From positions 1 to 31,152 of the forward strand of contig LVLI01001222.1 of the NCBI GenBank assembly GCA_001687465.1: a stretch of 31,152 nt of DNA, in the 5' to 3' direction. This stretch comes from Halocafeteria seosinensis (Eukaryota > Sar > Bigyra > Bicosoecida). Shown here piece by piece: positions 1-11,139 of the stretch. Both the position numbers and the translations under genes were made by a program. The stretch's first letter is position 1; each line of letters begins with the position of its first letter. A model generated the notes under the pieces. The model did not search any database and was not told the origin of the DNA. It saw only the letters and a list, made by a program, of their open reading frames with translations.

Positions 1-2
1 TT

Positions 3-146
3 GTTTTTCACTCCATCAACGACACTACATACACTCTGAGGACAACTACTATATCATTCATAAACAATGAAGAAGAAGACGAAAAGGCGGCCTTCTCTTG
101 CATTTACAAGACATACGCTGGAGAACCTGCTATAAAGGCTTATTAA
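3..146 (+). CDS. C-terminal end of a gene entering from the left (partial)
   Basis: Frame 3 is open from the window edge and ends at TAA (144-146), giving 47 residues. The stretch reads like a real protein end: an acidic cluster (NNEEEDEKAAFSC) followed by IYKTYAGEPAIKAY. The start and any domains lie outside the window, so no function can be assigned. A short ATG ORF in another frame (67-135) looks less convincing. What supports the call is composition and the open frame to the edge, both weak for a short piece. Confidence 0.45.
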   Translation, partial: VFHSINDTTYTLRTTTISFINNEEEDEKAAFSCIYKTYAGEPAIKAY

Positions 147-622
147 AGCACGGTGTTGGAATTCAAATGTGAAGTTCAAATCGCCATACTTCATTTGTTT
201 GAACCAACGGGAAAGTGTATGCGGAACACAAGAAGGACCAAAGCAAGAATCAACAACCTCGAAATCGGTTATTCAAAAGAGATGGTGAAGGATCTTTCTT
301 CCTCAGGACTGCTAACCGGCAACACCGGACGGTGGGTCAAGGGCTACCCCACAAACGCTGTTACCGGTCAAAATGGTACAGTAATCGAAAAGAACTACCG
401 ACATCTCAGCAACGCGGCAGCAACACATGCCTCATACTGTGAGCTGTGAACAGAACCGTAAACGAAAACACTATTTCCCAACGAAATACCTACATTAGGT
501 ACAGAAAAGCAACAACAATATATACATGTATACCAAAGAGCTGCTTTTTCGCTTTTTGAATTGTTTGATTACTTCGTTCCGTTTTTTACACATACCACCT
601 TTCTGTGAGGGTCGCCTAGAGT
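147..622. other. Intergenic stretch between the partial gene and the ankyrin gene
   Basis: This probably holds the 3' UTR of the partial gene and the downstream flank of the ankyrin gene, which converge here. An ORF at 153-449 begins only at a GTG and has no recognisable domain, so I do not call it. I see no AATAAA signal, repeat or RNA gene. Confidence 0.5.
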
Positions 623-2146
623 TTATCGAGTAGCCCTTCCGACATCCTCCAAATAACGAGCGATCTGAGGACTTGTACTCTCTATAGCGATCTGGTGTGC
701 TGACTGTCCATCCAGGGCAAAATAGTCCACCTGGGCATTGGACTCCTCGACCAAGAACTGAACAACATCAAAGTGCCCACCCATACACGCAAGCATCAAG
801 GGGGTATAACCAGCATCATCCTGTGATGTAGCGTTGACATCCGCCTCGCCATTTTCAACCAAATACTGAACTGCCTTTGGATGGCCGTGCCGACAAGTCA
901 CCATCAATGGAGTCAGCCCTGTTTCCTGATCAAAGTAATCAATGTTCTCCTTCATTTTCATTGCCATATAGCCAACCAGTTCCTGCTCTCCACGTTCACA
1001 CGCAGAGTATAGTCCTTTTTGAGCGTGTTTGCGAAGGAAGGGCGATCCCCATATCTCCGTGCTGCAGCATTCTAGCATAAATTCGACGACATCGATGCTT
1101 CCCCATACGCAGGCGATGTATAGAGGAGTCATATTTTCAGACGTGGCGTCCCGCTTCGAAATCGAAGCACCTCCTTTACTAACGAGTATGTGCGCCATCC
1201 TCGCGCAGTTGTATTCGGAAGCAACCATTAGAGGAGTTCGCAGATCACCCTTGCGAGGTACATCTACATCTACGCCCACGTCCAGCCCTTTCAGTAAAAT
1301 TTGCAGGCACTCTTCAGAATCCACACGAGCAGCTAGATGTAATATACTCTCACCATTTCGATCCCTTGTTAATCCACACCAAAATGCACATAGACTGTTG
1401 CTTACACTCTCTTTGAGCAGCTTGACATCTTGTACGGCAACCCCCAAGTGAACCGCTTGCATGGGTGTCAATGACACTTTCTCCGTCCAGTTCTCCAACT
1501 GGACCCAGTTCCCCAACTGGACATACTTCCCTTCTGTCTGCGACTGGTCGACGTCGAGCGAAAGCCGCTTCATTGCAAAATGTTTGAGGTGTTCATCATC
1601 CATGATACTTGCGATGACAAGATAATTCACTGGATCTATGTCCGGAAACCCTTCCTGAAGATTACTCCAAAGTGTTGCAACAACATTACGACTTTTCGCA
1701 GCATAGAAGCAGTTTTCCAAAAGCAGACTGATACGAATATGTTCATCGCACGCCTTTCGGACAGCTTCCGCGAGAACTGTATTGCAATCTTCACACATAC
1801 TTGTGAGAATTATCTCTTTCACGCGGTCATACTGACAACGCTGGTGCCGCGTCATGCCTGCGCTCAGCAGTGCGCTGTGCGGTGTAGTCGCTGCGACGGG
1901 AGCGAGGAATTCCTCATCCGCGCCAGAAGTCTTCGAGAGCGCCAAAGGAGACGATGATTGCGTTTTCTGACCCTCATGCACATCTTTAGCATACATGTAA
2001 TGGCCCCCAGTGCCGTTTAGATAGCCATTCTCAGAGAATTTGGTCTTTAACTGGATGTATGTATTGTCCGAGTCCAATCCATTGGCGCCTGTCTCGGAGA
2101 CGATCCTCTCAGAGGTAACTGCCTGCTGTGTCTGTGTTGACGTCAT
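623..2146 (-). CDS. Ankyrin-repeat protein, single exon, 507 residues
   Basis: An uninterrupted ATG-to-TAA frame. The first ~100 residues are polar and low-complexity and look disordered; 100-225 is a helical region of no family I recognise. From about 227 to 505 there are seven to eight ankyrin repeats. The clearest are near 264-295 (GESILHLAA), 302-331 (LRTPLMVAS), 338-370 (MTPLYIAC), 409-440 (LTPLMVTCRHGH) and 446-475 (YTPLMLACMGGH). Ankyrin stacks bind other proteins. There is no signal peptide, membrane segment or catalytic domain, so it is probably a soluble adaptor. A short tandem repeat near 1487-1521 encodes the doubled phrase QLGNW/QLENW at residues 210-220. The frame has no internal splice signal I would use. 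The specific partner cannot be inferred. Confidence 0.85.
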   Translation of the reverse strand: MTSTQTQQAVTSERIVSETGANGLDSDNTYIQLKTKFSENGYLNGTGGHYMYAKDVHEGQKTQSSSPLALSKTSGADEEFLAPVAATTPHSALLSAGMTRHQRCQYDRVKEIILTSMCEDCNTVLAEAVRKACDEHIRISLLLENCFYAAKSRNVVATLWSNLQEGFPDIDPVNYLVIASIMDDEHLKHFAMKRLSLDVDQSQTEGKYVQLGNWVQLENWTEKVSLTPMQAVHLGVAVQDVKLLKESVSNSLCAFWCGLTRDRNGESILHLAARVDSEECLQILLKGLDVGVDVDVPRKGDLRTPLMVASEYNCARMAHILVSKGGASISKRDATSENMTPLYIACVWGSIDVVEFMLECCSTEIWGSPFLRKHAQKGLYSACERGEQELVGYMAMKMKENIDYFDQETGLTPLMVTCRHGHPKAVQYLVENGEADVNATSQDDAGYTPLMLACMGGHFDVVQFLVEESNAQVDYFALDGQSAHQIAIESTSPQIARYLEDVGRATR

Positions 2147-2423
2147 GTCGGTTGGAACCTGGCACGCGATGCGCTTTTTGGCTTTTGAAGAGAATGGCAG
2201 TTACGACTTTTTAATTTTAGCTTCTTTTCCACAACTCGTGACTTTTCTTTCCTCCACTTGGACCTCAAGGTTCGTCTGCGTGCCAAAATACAATATCCGT
2301 GATTTAGAATAACCGTCGCTGGATTCGTGGAATGAGCGAACCTTCTCTCCTTGAAGACAGTGTACTGTGGTTGTAACCTGCATACACATACACATACCAA
2401 AGGTACGCAATTAGCTCATCTGG

Positions 2424-2425
<2 letters not shown>

Positions 2426-2473
<48 letters not shown>
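2426..2473. repeat. Compound microsatellite (CA)n(GA)n
   Basis: About 14 CA units run directly into about nine GA units, followed by purine-rich DNA. It lies upstream of the ankyrin gene, whose promoter should be between 2147 and this point. The short ORFs crossing it are translations of the repeat, not genes. Confidence 0.95.
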
Positions 2474-2640
2474 AAAGAAGAGAGAGACAAGAATACAGCT
2501 TACAGTGTCAATCCACGTGTATGCGTGAATCTACTAAGAAAACTTCACTTACTTCAGTTGCTGCTCGCGGTCCGCGGGGCCAAAAGTACACCGGCAGGAG
2601 CAATACCAATACACATACATTGAGACCATCCATAGTTGTT

Positions 2641-2766
2641 CACACACACATCTGTGGCAGATAGCCCACCGGCCGGGGAGTTGACCGCATCCTCTTAACG
2701 AGGAGCCGTGTTAAGCAGCGACGGTCCCGCTCTTCCTGCAGCTTTGCTGACATGCGCCGTGTTCTG
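2641..2766 (+). repeat. Dispersed repeat family R1, copy 1
   Basis: The block contains CAGATAGCCCACCGGCCGGG and then a long match to the reverse complement of 22581-22711, including CCGCATCCTCTTAACGAGGA and GTGTTAAGCAGCGACGG. A shorter third copy lies at 25608-25688. Each copy is preceded by a CA-rich run. The copy at 22581-22711 is at the end of an inserted mobile element, so this is probably a terminal fragment of the same element. No coding potential is seen. Confidence 0.75.
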
Positions 2767-3782
2767 GGCCAATTTTTTCACCTGGTACAACTCGTTCCAG
2801 GTCTATACAGTGCTTATACACAGATGACAAGCATACCGGTAGGGGTGAAAAAGTTTTCGCCCTACTTCTAACGTCGACAGTATTTTACTCTCAGTCTCAA
2901 AGTATTCATTAAATTGACGAATGAAATTTGTAGAAAACAAAGAGGCCTATCTCGAGTAGTCAGCGATGCGATCTACACGTACCCTTTCAAGCAATTTGCA
3001 TTGTTAACAGTGTATCCAGACCATACAGTTTTCGTCACGCCTCGACATGCAACTGGAAAGAACACATTTGTTGCTTATGTCGCAAATGGCTCTGCGCAAT
3101 AGGGCACTTCCTTTCATACAGAAGTTGGAAGTGGTATGGGGGTGTCCGCACCCAACTGAGTGCAAAGTTGAACAGAAGGACGTACATCAGCGCATCTAAC
3201 AGGGTCATTCTGTCTCAATATTATGCTGCTATCATGTGGATTATTATTGCAGTTTTGTTTCTAATCGTCGCCTTGAATATGGATCTTGAGATTCTTGACG
3301 GTGACTTGAGTTCCTCAGCTCCTGCTGCGGTGGCCGTACGTCTTCAATTACACCTATGGCACCCAATGTATGCCTATTCCTGTGTAATCTTAACGTAAAA
3401 TCCTTCTAGAACGATGTTGCTCGTAGGAGCTTGCTATCCAGCTAATATATGTAGTCAGTCCACAGAGTCCCCGTCGTGCGACTGCGACCCAGCAGCGGGA
3501 AGTTGACGCGCGCTATGGAGTTAGGAAGTCATAGTGGCGATTGTAAATTTTAACAGGACGTTTTGGTGCCTAACATGTACACATAGAAGCAGCGAATTCC
3601 TGGTCGATATTATATGATCCAATAGTGCATGTAAAGCCAGTGCGGACCGCAGTTGCGACGAACAAGTTTAACGGAACTCTGTATACACAGACGGTGCTGC
3701 AAAATCGGCATGTAGTCCTTTTCAGTTCCGCAATTAATCGATATAGGGTATACAAGAGCGTGAGTGATTTCTGTGAATAGCT
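2767..3782. other. Intergenic stretch upstream of the large TPR gene
   Basis: About 1 kb without a supportable gene. ORFs at 2914-3102 and 3168-3398 lack convincing starts or domains. The promoter and 5' UTR of the gene starting at 3783 must lie in the right end; TATA-like tracts (GATATAGGGTATAC) occur near 3740. Confidence 0.5.
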
Positions 3783-6700
3783 ATGCCGCCTGGACCACCG
3801 CAACGACCCCAATGGGGCCAAGTTCGGGACCCCTTGGACCAGGACTTCCACGAGTTCAAGGGCAATGATCACTGGGACTTTGTACAAAGGCTATGGGGAG
3901 CGAGAGCGACGTTCCTTCGGTTCGGCGAAGTGCTGACATTCTTACGCCCAATACTGGATGGAGAGAACTTAGTGGAAGTGGACGTCTACTCGATTCTCAT
4001 GGCAGCAGCCTCGGAAGCCCAGGAATACGTATTCTACCCAACAGATGTTCCCAAGGAGGATATTCCTGCCAGTTACACACGCAATTACATCCGAGCCAAT
4101 CTCCGGGCATTCCGCCAAAGTATCTTCCATCCCGACGAAGAAGAGGAGGGAAACGGTGCAGGAGCCGAATTTGACCCGGTTCAGGAAGCCTTAAGTGGTC
4201 AGGAGAATTATGTTGACGAAGACTTACCGACAGTAGTGTCCACACATCAGCTACCGGACATGTTTCTTCGCTTGGCGCAGCGAAAATACCCCAAATCTGA
4301 AGAAGGTAAGAAACTTTCGTCCAACGGTATGGAAAGCGTAAATGGTATAGCATCGTGTTTATGTTTTACCTACAAGCAGCCTTGGAGAATTTCCTAAACG
4401 ACATTCAGCAGACAGCGATCCCTCGCTATGAGGCTTACCTAGAAGAACGGAAAGTTATTCGAAGAAAAGTGAGTTCTTCAGGTCGTTTCATCCTAAGAAG
4501 TTATCCTATTTGGTATTATTACACGTTGGAGGATGTGTCGCACAGCATTGGAGAAAAGGGGTTTGGAGGGCCAAGAATGAGGCTGAGAAAAAGAGGGAAG
4601 CGATTCGCGAACGGAAACGACGCGAGGAAGCAGAAAAAAGTCTGGGAGCTTTTAGCTCTGTTAGGCGCCGGACCCAATCCACTCGGGAGGAAGCTCGGGC
4701 ACCTCTTGAGATACCTAAGGTAACTGGTACTATATATGGCTTGGATGATGGGAACTGGTACTTGCTTGACAACGGCGAAGTGGCAGTGGAAAACAGACCT
4801 TCGTTTCTGAAGCACTTGCTCGACGAGCAAGAAACAGTTGAGGAAGAGGCGAAGTCGGAAGCTGATTCAGTAAAGACGGAGCCTCAGCCCGAAGATTGGG
4901 ATAGTGACGGTAGCGAGAAGGACGCGTATGGTTCTGATGACGATGGATACATTGGGTTCCAAAGACGTTCGAACACAAAACAAGTTATGTGTGTAGTCTC
5001 AGACTACATGGAAAATATTCAGACATTGTTTGACAAGCTGAAAAGCCCGCAGGCGAATGTCGTGTACTTTGAAACGCTTCGCGATGTACTCGCAGGAATC
5101 AACATTGCCGGCACCTGCATTGAAATGGATTCTTTGAAACTTACTTATTTGCAAGCACAGCAACATTATCGTGTGTATCATCTCGGATATAAGGAACAAT
5201 CTCGGGCCATGCGTATGGCCAGCACTGAGAATGTCATTGCTGAACAGACACCAAACACTGAACAAGATGAGCCTCTGTCCAGAAGTATAGAGGAACTTCA
5301 GGATTATTCTCAGCACAATTCGCTGGTGCTTGAACAATACTCCCCTTCGACGGACGATAGGGGCATTTGTCTTCCGGAGATGCTAGAATTCCTCGTCCGT
5401 ACAGCGGACGCTTGTTTCCTTTCTGATTTAAAGGGGCGGATTGCAGAGAGGACCCAAGATGTTGATAAGGGTAGAAGAAATCTCGTGGTGGGTATCATTG
5501 ACAACGCTCTCAATTCAAATCCGGCGAAGCAGAACGACGATGAAAGTGAAGGGAACATTCCACTAAAGAAGAAAATGGAGAGACTTCAAAAAGCAATGGT
5601 TGAATTTCTTAGCAAACCAACATCGTACCAGTCGACAAGAGGAAACAAAGGGAAGGCTAGGCGGCGAACGATGAAAGGTAAAGGCGCAAAGTTACCGGCT
5701 ACCGACCCTTTACATATGAAGCTAATGATATTATTTAGCCTGCTTGGCCTCAGTCGGCATGAAGTTACTGTCAGAGATCTCTACGAGAGTGCCTTGATAT
5801 CGGCTTCCCATACGGTATCTACTGAACTCAAAGCTGCCGCGGAAGCAGAGTACGAAGCTGAGAAAGCAATTGCCGAAGTGCAGTACTCTCGGGAGAAAGC
5901 GAAACAGGAAGCCGGTTCTAAACAGCAACGAGCAAAGTCAGGGAGTGGAGGAACTGGCGACAAAGGAGGTGACAATGCGCAGCAACAGAAGGAAGAAGAA
6001 AATGAAGAGGCTGCAGCTGCGGAAAAGGTTAGGCGCAAGGTTCCAAACTTGGTACGGGTTGGGTATAATGCTAACGTTGCGTTCCCCTCCTGGGGCAGTT
6101 ACGCTAATACTGGTAAACCGGGTAGACCTCAGTCTGCCGGGGGTACGTCTGCGTCGTCCACGCGCTCGCCATCTCCACAGCAATTTGACGTACAAGGTAC
6201 GTATACAGCAGATTCAGAGGTAGGGACGCTGTCGAGCGAAATCCTGCATAGATACCGTCTTTCTTCGCAGAGCAAATGGAAGAAACTAAAAAGCAGCTGA
6301 CTAACAGCGCCGAGAATCGTAAGACGTACGAGAACATTGGAGTCGGTTTCGGAACCCATATCCCCGTATACAAGGAGGTTAAGCCGTAAGCTGCTCTTGG
6401 TTTTTGCGAGAATTACGTTAGATGCACCAATTTATTTATTATTCCTCCTCTAGTGCAGGCCACCGAAGAAACCGAAACCGCAGAAAAAGAAAGGCGGTAG
6501 CTCCGGAGGGAAAGGAAAAGGAGCCAGCAAAGGTGATACGCAAGATGAGGAGCCTAGTCATCCGTGGATATGGAATGACTCAAGTGCTGACCGAAGAGTA
6601 GAATTTCGGATGTATCAGAAGCGAACTTTGGATGCATACGATGAGGATGCAGTGACAAAGCATGTAAACAACATAGCGTCTAGTGCCACAAAAAAGGGAG

Positions 6701-9230
6701 GAAAGAAAAGTAAGAAAAAGGCTTCACAGGGTCAATCGTTTCTTCCACCAGCTAGTGGAACACTTGGGGATGAATATGGCGTTATCCGGAGCCCTAGCGT
6801 TGACAAGCTCACGGATACTTCTGCGATGCACGTGGGTGCCAATATGTCAGGCAAAACGACTGCCCCGGTTAGCTCCATAGCTGCCAAAGTGAACGCCAGG
6901 GAAAGGGAAAGGCAAGAGAAGGCTAGGAAACAGAAGTAAGTGGAAACTTCTCTAGAGTAACGACGCAACCTGTCACCAAAATGAATATTCCAGGTATGCC
7001 CGGGAAATGGCTAAGTATAAGAAGGATCTTAAGGCAATTGAGGAAGTAGAAGAGGAGGTGGAACAAGAGCGAGCCGAAATCCAGAAAAAATATAAAAACA
7101 ATCCGGAGCAGATGCCGGAGCTTCCACAGCTCCCTCAACGTCCTCCTATGCCAGAGAGACCCAAGACTCCACCGATGGAGGAGAAAACCCCTCCTGATTT
7201 TTTTATTGATGAACATGCCGAAGAGGAGGAGCACATATCATTTCAACGGAAACTTACGAGGGAAGAACGAGAAGAACAGAAGAATGCTATTGCATATATC
7301 AACGAACAATTCTTGAAACGAGCGGGAAAAGCGAGGGCCAAGGCGAGCAAAGATAAGAAGGAGAAAGGCCAAGACAAGGAGGAGAACAAGGCATCGCAGC
7401 AGAAGGCCGTTCAAGATGACCCGGAGCAGTATGACTTCGGAGCAAAGAAACCTACGGAACCATCCAAAAACATTGTTTTATCGCAATATTCCAATGAATC
7501 TTTCAAGAATTCAACGTTGCAGTACAGCTCTCGCTTCTTCCGAACGCATCGGCCCGGGAACGATAACCCAGGGTCCACTCAGGCCTATACCCACGGGGGG
7601 AGGCATTTTCGGCAATCTGACGTGCCTAGTTTCTCGCGACCGGGAATTTCTGCTAGAGCCAAACCCGACGAACATTCGCAAGAAGCAGGAATGTATACAC
7701 AACAGAATAGTACTGCCGCGAGTTATTTAGAGAGTATCAGTCAACATGTTAGAAAGGATACAATCGAGGCATTGGAGAAGGACGTTAGGAAACTAAAACG
7801 TGAACTTACAGGGACCGACACTATAGGAAGCTCTGACATCCGAGCAATGCCAAAGGCAGGTACTGATTCTCTTAGAAATGCTCCCCCAAAAGGAAAAGTT
7901 GAGGAAGGTGAATGGACAAAGAAACTTCAGGCCGACCTACTGGATGGAGGTGGAAAGAAAGGAGGCAATGATAAGAAATCAAGACCACAAGCTCCTCCCC
8001 GAGTAGCCGCTGCTAGCTTGGTGGATTACAACTCTATCGCTGTATCCGAGAGTCTTGATAATGCGAGCAGACCAAGCAGTGCTTCAGGTAATCTTCCCGC
8101 ATTTGCACGACCAGTGGGGAAGGGTAGAACACGAACTGTTTTTCCTCCATTGATGGGTCCCAAATCCGACTGCACTGTTTCCGGTGTGGAAGCTCAAGCA
8201 CAAAATGCAATTGAGGTGCCCGATTCGTCATCGAATCCGCACCTTCAGAACGAAACTGACTATTGGACTTCCCTTATGATCCCACCAGAAGCTCGTCCTG
8301 TTATCCTAAGAGAAGGTCGTTGCCCCGAGCTAGCTGAATTGTTTGCCGAAGCAACGTCAACAGATCAGATGCAAGATGGTTTGATCTACATCCCCACGGG
8401 TACGGTTAGCGCCCTAATCAACTCAGCCGAAGTATGCCATAACTACGGGAAGTATTCGCAAGCTCTGCGGAGCTATCTAGATGCATTACAACATTGGCGG
8501 GAGCAACCTAAAGACGAGGATGACTGTGCCGGAAAGCCTACGACAGGTGCTGAGGCCTACATTCGCCTGTGCGTCGCGTCCGTTTACGAGAGTCAGAACA
8601 AAGACGAACAAGCTCTGGAACAAACACTGGTAAGTGGGTGCGAAATTGTACATTGTACAGCAGTAAGCCACCTTAATCTCAGGGTCAATGATTTCTTTTA
8701 AATGCCTGCAGCTCGGTCTAAATTTGCTTCGAGAGCTCCCAGAAACTCATCCTCTTACTTCTGCTACACTCATGCGGCTCGGATGTTTGTGTTTCTATCG
8801 CGGAGAATTGAAGCTCGCAGGAAGGTGTTTCGCTCGAGCATTGTATGCCAGGCGTGAACTGTTTGGCCCGAGGAGTCCTCCGACCGCGGTTGCAGCAGTC
8901 AATCTTGCTTCCACTATGCTTATCGGAGGAGAACATGGTGAAGCTGCAACAATGCTGACTTACGCCTCACAAATATTGTCTGAAGAGTTAGGATATTCCC
9001 ATCCGTTTTCGGAAACGGCCTCCCGCAATCTCTATAAAGCGAAGTCTTACTTTTCCGGAACAGTTAGCGATCAGATAGGTAACGCGGGTAGAAGACCGGT
9101 GGAGACGTCCACTAGAGCTGATCTTCATCGGTTATGTTTAAACGGCAACTATCAGGTACACGTTTCAGCGCCTCTAGTAGACCCCTTTGCGAAAGGAGGT
9201 GGCAAGAAGAAGGGCAAAAAGAAGAAATGA
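3783..9230 (+). CDS. Large charged coiled-coil protein with C-terminal TPR region, seven exons, ~1,669 residues
   Basis: My model joins exons 3783-4305, 4380-4468, 4546-6196, 6271-6385, 6459-6935, 6994-8629 and 8712-9230. All introns are GT-AG, 58-82 bp, and keep frame (5,010 coding bases including stop). The N-terminus is Pro-rich (MPPGPPQRPQ) then globular and aromatic. Residues ~205-260 and ~955-1000 are strongly charged and likely coiled coil; lysine/glycine-rich linkers occur near the exon 5 start. From ~1420 to ~1625 helical pairs such as INSAEVCHNYGKYSQALRSY and the stretch around GCLCFYRGELKLAGRCFARA resemble kinesin-light-chain-type TPRs. The tail ends in a lysine run. TPRs bind proteins, so a scaffold in a large assembly (for example cytoskeletal or ciliary) is plausible, but that is inference. 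I do not recognise the full-length family. The start is the first ATG of a frame that is open to the first donor. Confidence 0.8.
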
Positions 9231-9302
9231 TGTACGATCAGCAAACAACATTTCAGTCAGCACCGCTAGGCAGCTAACGCTACTTCGAAAGAGTCCCTAC
9301 AA

Positions 9303-9707
9303 TCATAAGCCGGTGGTGCGTTTCTGGAGAGCTTGCATTGCCTGCCCTCGATTGAAACCATTAGAAGTCCAGGGATGCTGAGATGTACGCTGTATGATGT
9401 TTCGCCTGTGGGACTCGTTTAAGGACTTCGAAAGGGTTGAGTATTGTATTCTTGCGGAAGCTTCGTCTCCCAATTCTGAACACGCACCTCCCAATAGTCC
9501 CTCTATGATTGCTTCAGCTTCTGCCGCGTAGCGATGCAACTCAGTGACTAGTCGGTAATTGATATTGCGGTTTCACTTCCTTCGTATTCCTGGTAGCACT
9601 TCACTAGCTCGCATATTTGAATTCGGTGACTGTTGACCCGTCCAGACTACAATCTCCAAGACAGCTGCGTCGGAGTCTACCAGTGGTACGATAGCTTTTG
9701 TGGTCAT
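9303..9707 (-). pseudogene. Minus-strand ORF interrupted by one in-frame TGA
   Basis: From an ATG at 9705-9707 the frame reads MTTKAIVPLVDSDAAVLEIV and on to a TGA at 9573-9575. It continues open for ~90 codons, with phrases such as LHRYAAEAEAIIEGLLGG and ARIQYSTLSKSLNES, to a stop at 9303. Both halves look protein-like. It lies tail-to-tail with the large TPR gene, 72 bp away. The stop could be a true nonsense mutation, a sequencing error, or lie in an unrecognised intron. No domain is recognised. This could also be chance in a 405-base stretch. Confidence 0.3.
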
Positions 9708-9914
9708 TCTCCTCGAACATGATAATTAACGTATCCGTCGTCATTGGCTTATTAACTGGCTACACTTCGCGCCACTGGCCTGTGTATCTTCCAAGGAAAG
9801 AACAGTACACATCCATCTGCGCTTCCTCGCCGTGCTATAGTAGGAGCAGAGGTTGGTACTAAGTTTCCTAGGCGCTTCCGCATGGCAAACAGAGTGATTG
9901 CAAACAAGACTTCT

Positions 9915-9942
9915 TGTGTGTGTGTGTGTGTGTGTGTGTGTG
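9915..9942. repeat. (TG)n microsatellite
   Basis: Fourteen uninterrupted TG units, abutting the 18-bp palindrome at 9943-9960. Confidence 0.95.
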
Positions 9943-9960
9943 CCAGCTGCTAGCAGCTGG
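9943..9960. repeat. Perfect 18-bp palindrome
   Basis: CCAGCTGCTAGCAGCTGG equals its own reverse complement. It directly follows the TG tract. It is symmetric enough to be a dimeric-protein binding site or a cruciform tip, but no gene context supports either. Confidence 0.8.
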
Positions 9961-10034
9961 AGCTACCAACGGATCAGATGGATGGCTGCATTGGATCGTT
10001 TTCGCTTCCCAGACAATGGGAGACCTCGCCTTGC

Positions 10035-10054
10035 AGCACGGGAGCTCCCGTGCT
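10035..10054. repeat. Perfect 20-bp palindrome
   Basis: AGCACGGGAGCTCCCGTGCT equals its own reverse complement. It lies 75 bp from the palindrome at 9943-9960. Confidence 0.8.
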
Positions 10055-10109
10055 TTCGCGATTTCATGGATTTTATGGAACACTTACATGAAAGTAGTTT
10101 TTGCGGTAT

Positions 10110-10213
10110 GTAGTAGTGTGTATTATTTATAGCCTAACGGCAAGAAATGGTGTGTATTATACTACCGGCCACAAGGAAATGTAGTTGGGGGATCTTCACG
10201 CTGTCGAAGATCT
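10110..10213 (+). repeat. Hairpin repeat family R2, copy 1
   Basis: It contains a tattatttatRGCCTA-type block followed by GAAATGTAGTTGGGGGATCT and the inverted repeat GATCTTC-ACGCTGTC-GAAGATC (10191-10212). Related copies are at 22258-22325 (minus), 25129-25175 and 29604-29653. In one frame it encodes LGDLHAVEDL, as in the copy at 22258-22325, but here a stop codon precedes it. It is probably a remnant of a mobile-element coding region. Confidence 0.65.
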
Positions 10214-11139
10214 TGTTGCGGAGACACTCTGATTTTACGTGGGAGCTGGAAAATTTCGGCTTCGAAGATTGTGTAACCTCCCCATTTCCTTCTTCAGGAC
10301 TTCTTGTGAGCAGGAAAAAGCAGGAAACCCGTGTACACCTGTGTGGTTCGCTGTTGATGCACAGCAGCAGGAAAACACATGCTTCTACTTTACATTGTTC
10401 TCTGCGTGGGTCCCTGGCTACTCAAGAGTCTAGTAAAATCAGCTATACAGTGCTCCGCGTTTGCTTGGAGCCATAGGGAGGGAGGAACAACACGAATTGG
10501 TAAATAGCAATGAGACTCACTGTGAGAGTGGACGGTGGCTCTACCGGAACTCTGGCGTTGCGTGAAGGCACAAGTTGCAGGTTTTCACGATACTGCTATG
10601 TCCCTGCTGGGAAGCTCCTTGTAGTCGTATTCAGCGACCATCTGTAAAGCTAGTAGCAGTCAGTGTCCATATTGAGGCAAAAGACTTTGGCAGGAAGGCA
10701 GCTTCAAGGGTTGCTAAGCCGCGTCGTATCCCGGAGTATTGCCAGAAAGAATACATGTCTGCGGTCTATCGTGAAGCCACTGGTTCGCAACAAGCGAGCC
10801 TCTACTACAGACAGGCAATAGAACACACAGCTGTCTGTCCGAGGCGTGTATGAGGGGTATCGAAAATCCCACGTAAATAACAACATTGCACAAAACTCCG
10901 GGATTCGAAGTTCGACATAGAGCAGTTGCTGCTCACTGTGCCGTCTGTGTCGAGCGATGGCTCCCGGACAGTCTCAAGTCAAATCTAGGTGGGATCTGAA
11001 GCCACGTATAGTGCGCACTGGATGATATCTTAGAGATAACAAACAACCATCACTAGTAGAAGCTACGAAACTCGAACTTGGAGTATGCTGTGTTAACGAG
11101 TGTGGCCGGTATGCGGAACGCACTCTGTCCCTTGGTAGA

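Larger units (their letters stand above)
9708..11139. other. Repeat-rich intergenic stretch
   Basis: It contains a TG microsatellite, two perfect palindromes and one copy of hairpin repeat R2, each listed separately. A protein-like open stretch on the plus strand at about 10672-10854 (for example EYCQKEYMSAVYREATGSQQ) has no usable ATG near its left end. It could be an exon fragment or a decayed gene, but I cannot support a model. Confidence 0.45.

Noticed and set aside
153-449. 98-codon ORF downstream of the partial gene
   Set aside because: It starts at GTG, has no domain, and most likely lies in a 3' UTR.
5731-6195. Several minus-strand ORFs inside the large TPR gene
   Set aside because: They are shadows of low-complexity coding sequence (Lys/Glu/Ala-rich exons) and have no independent evidence.
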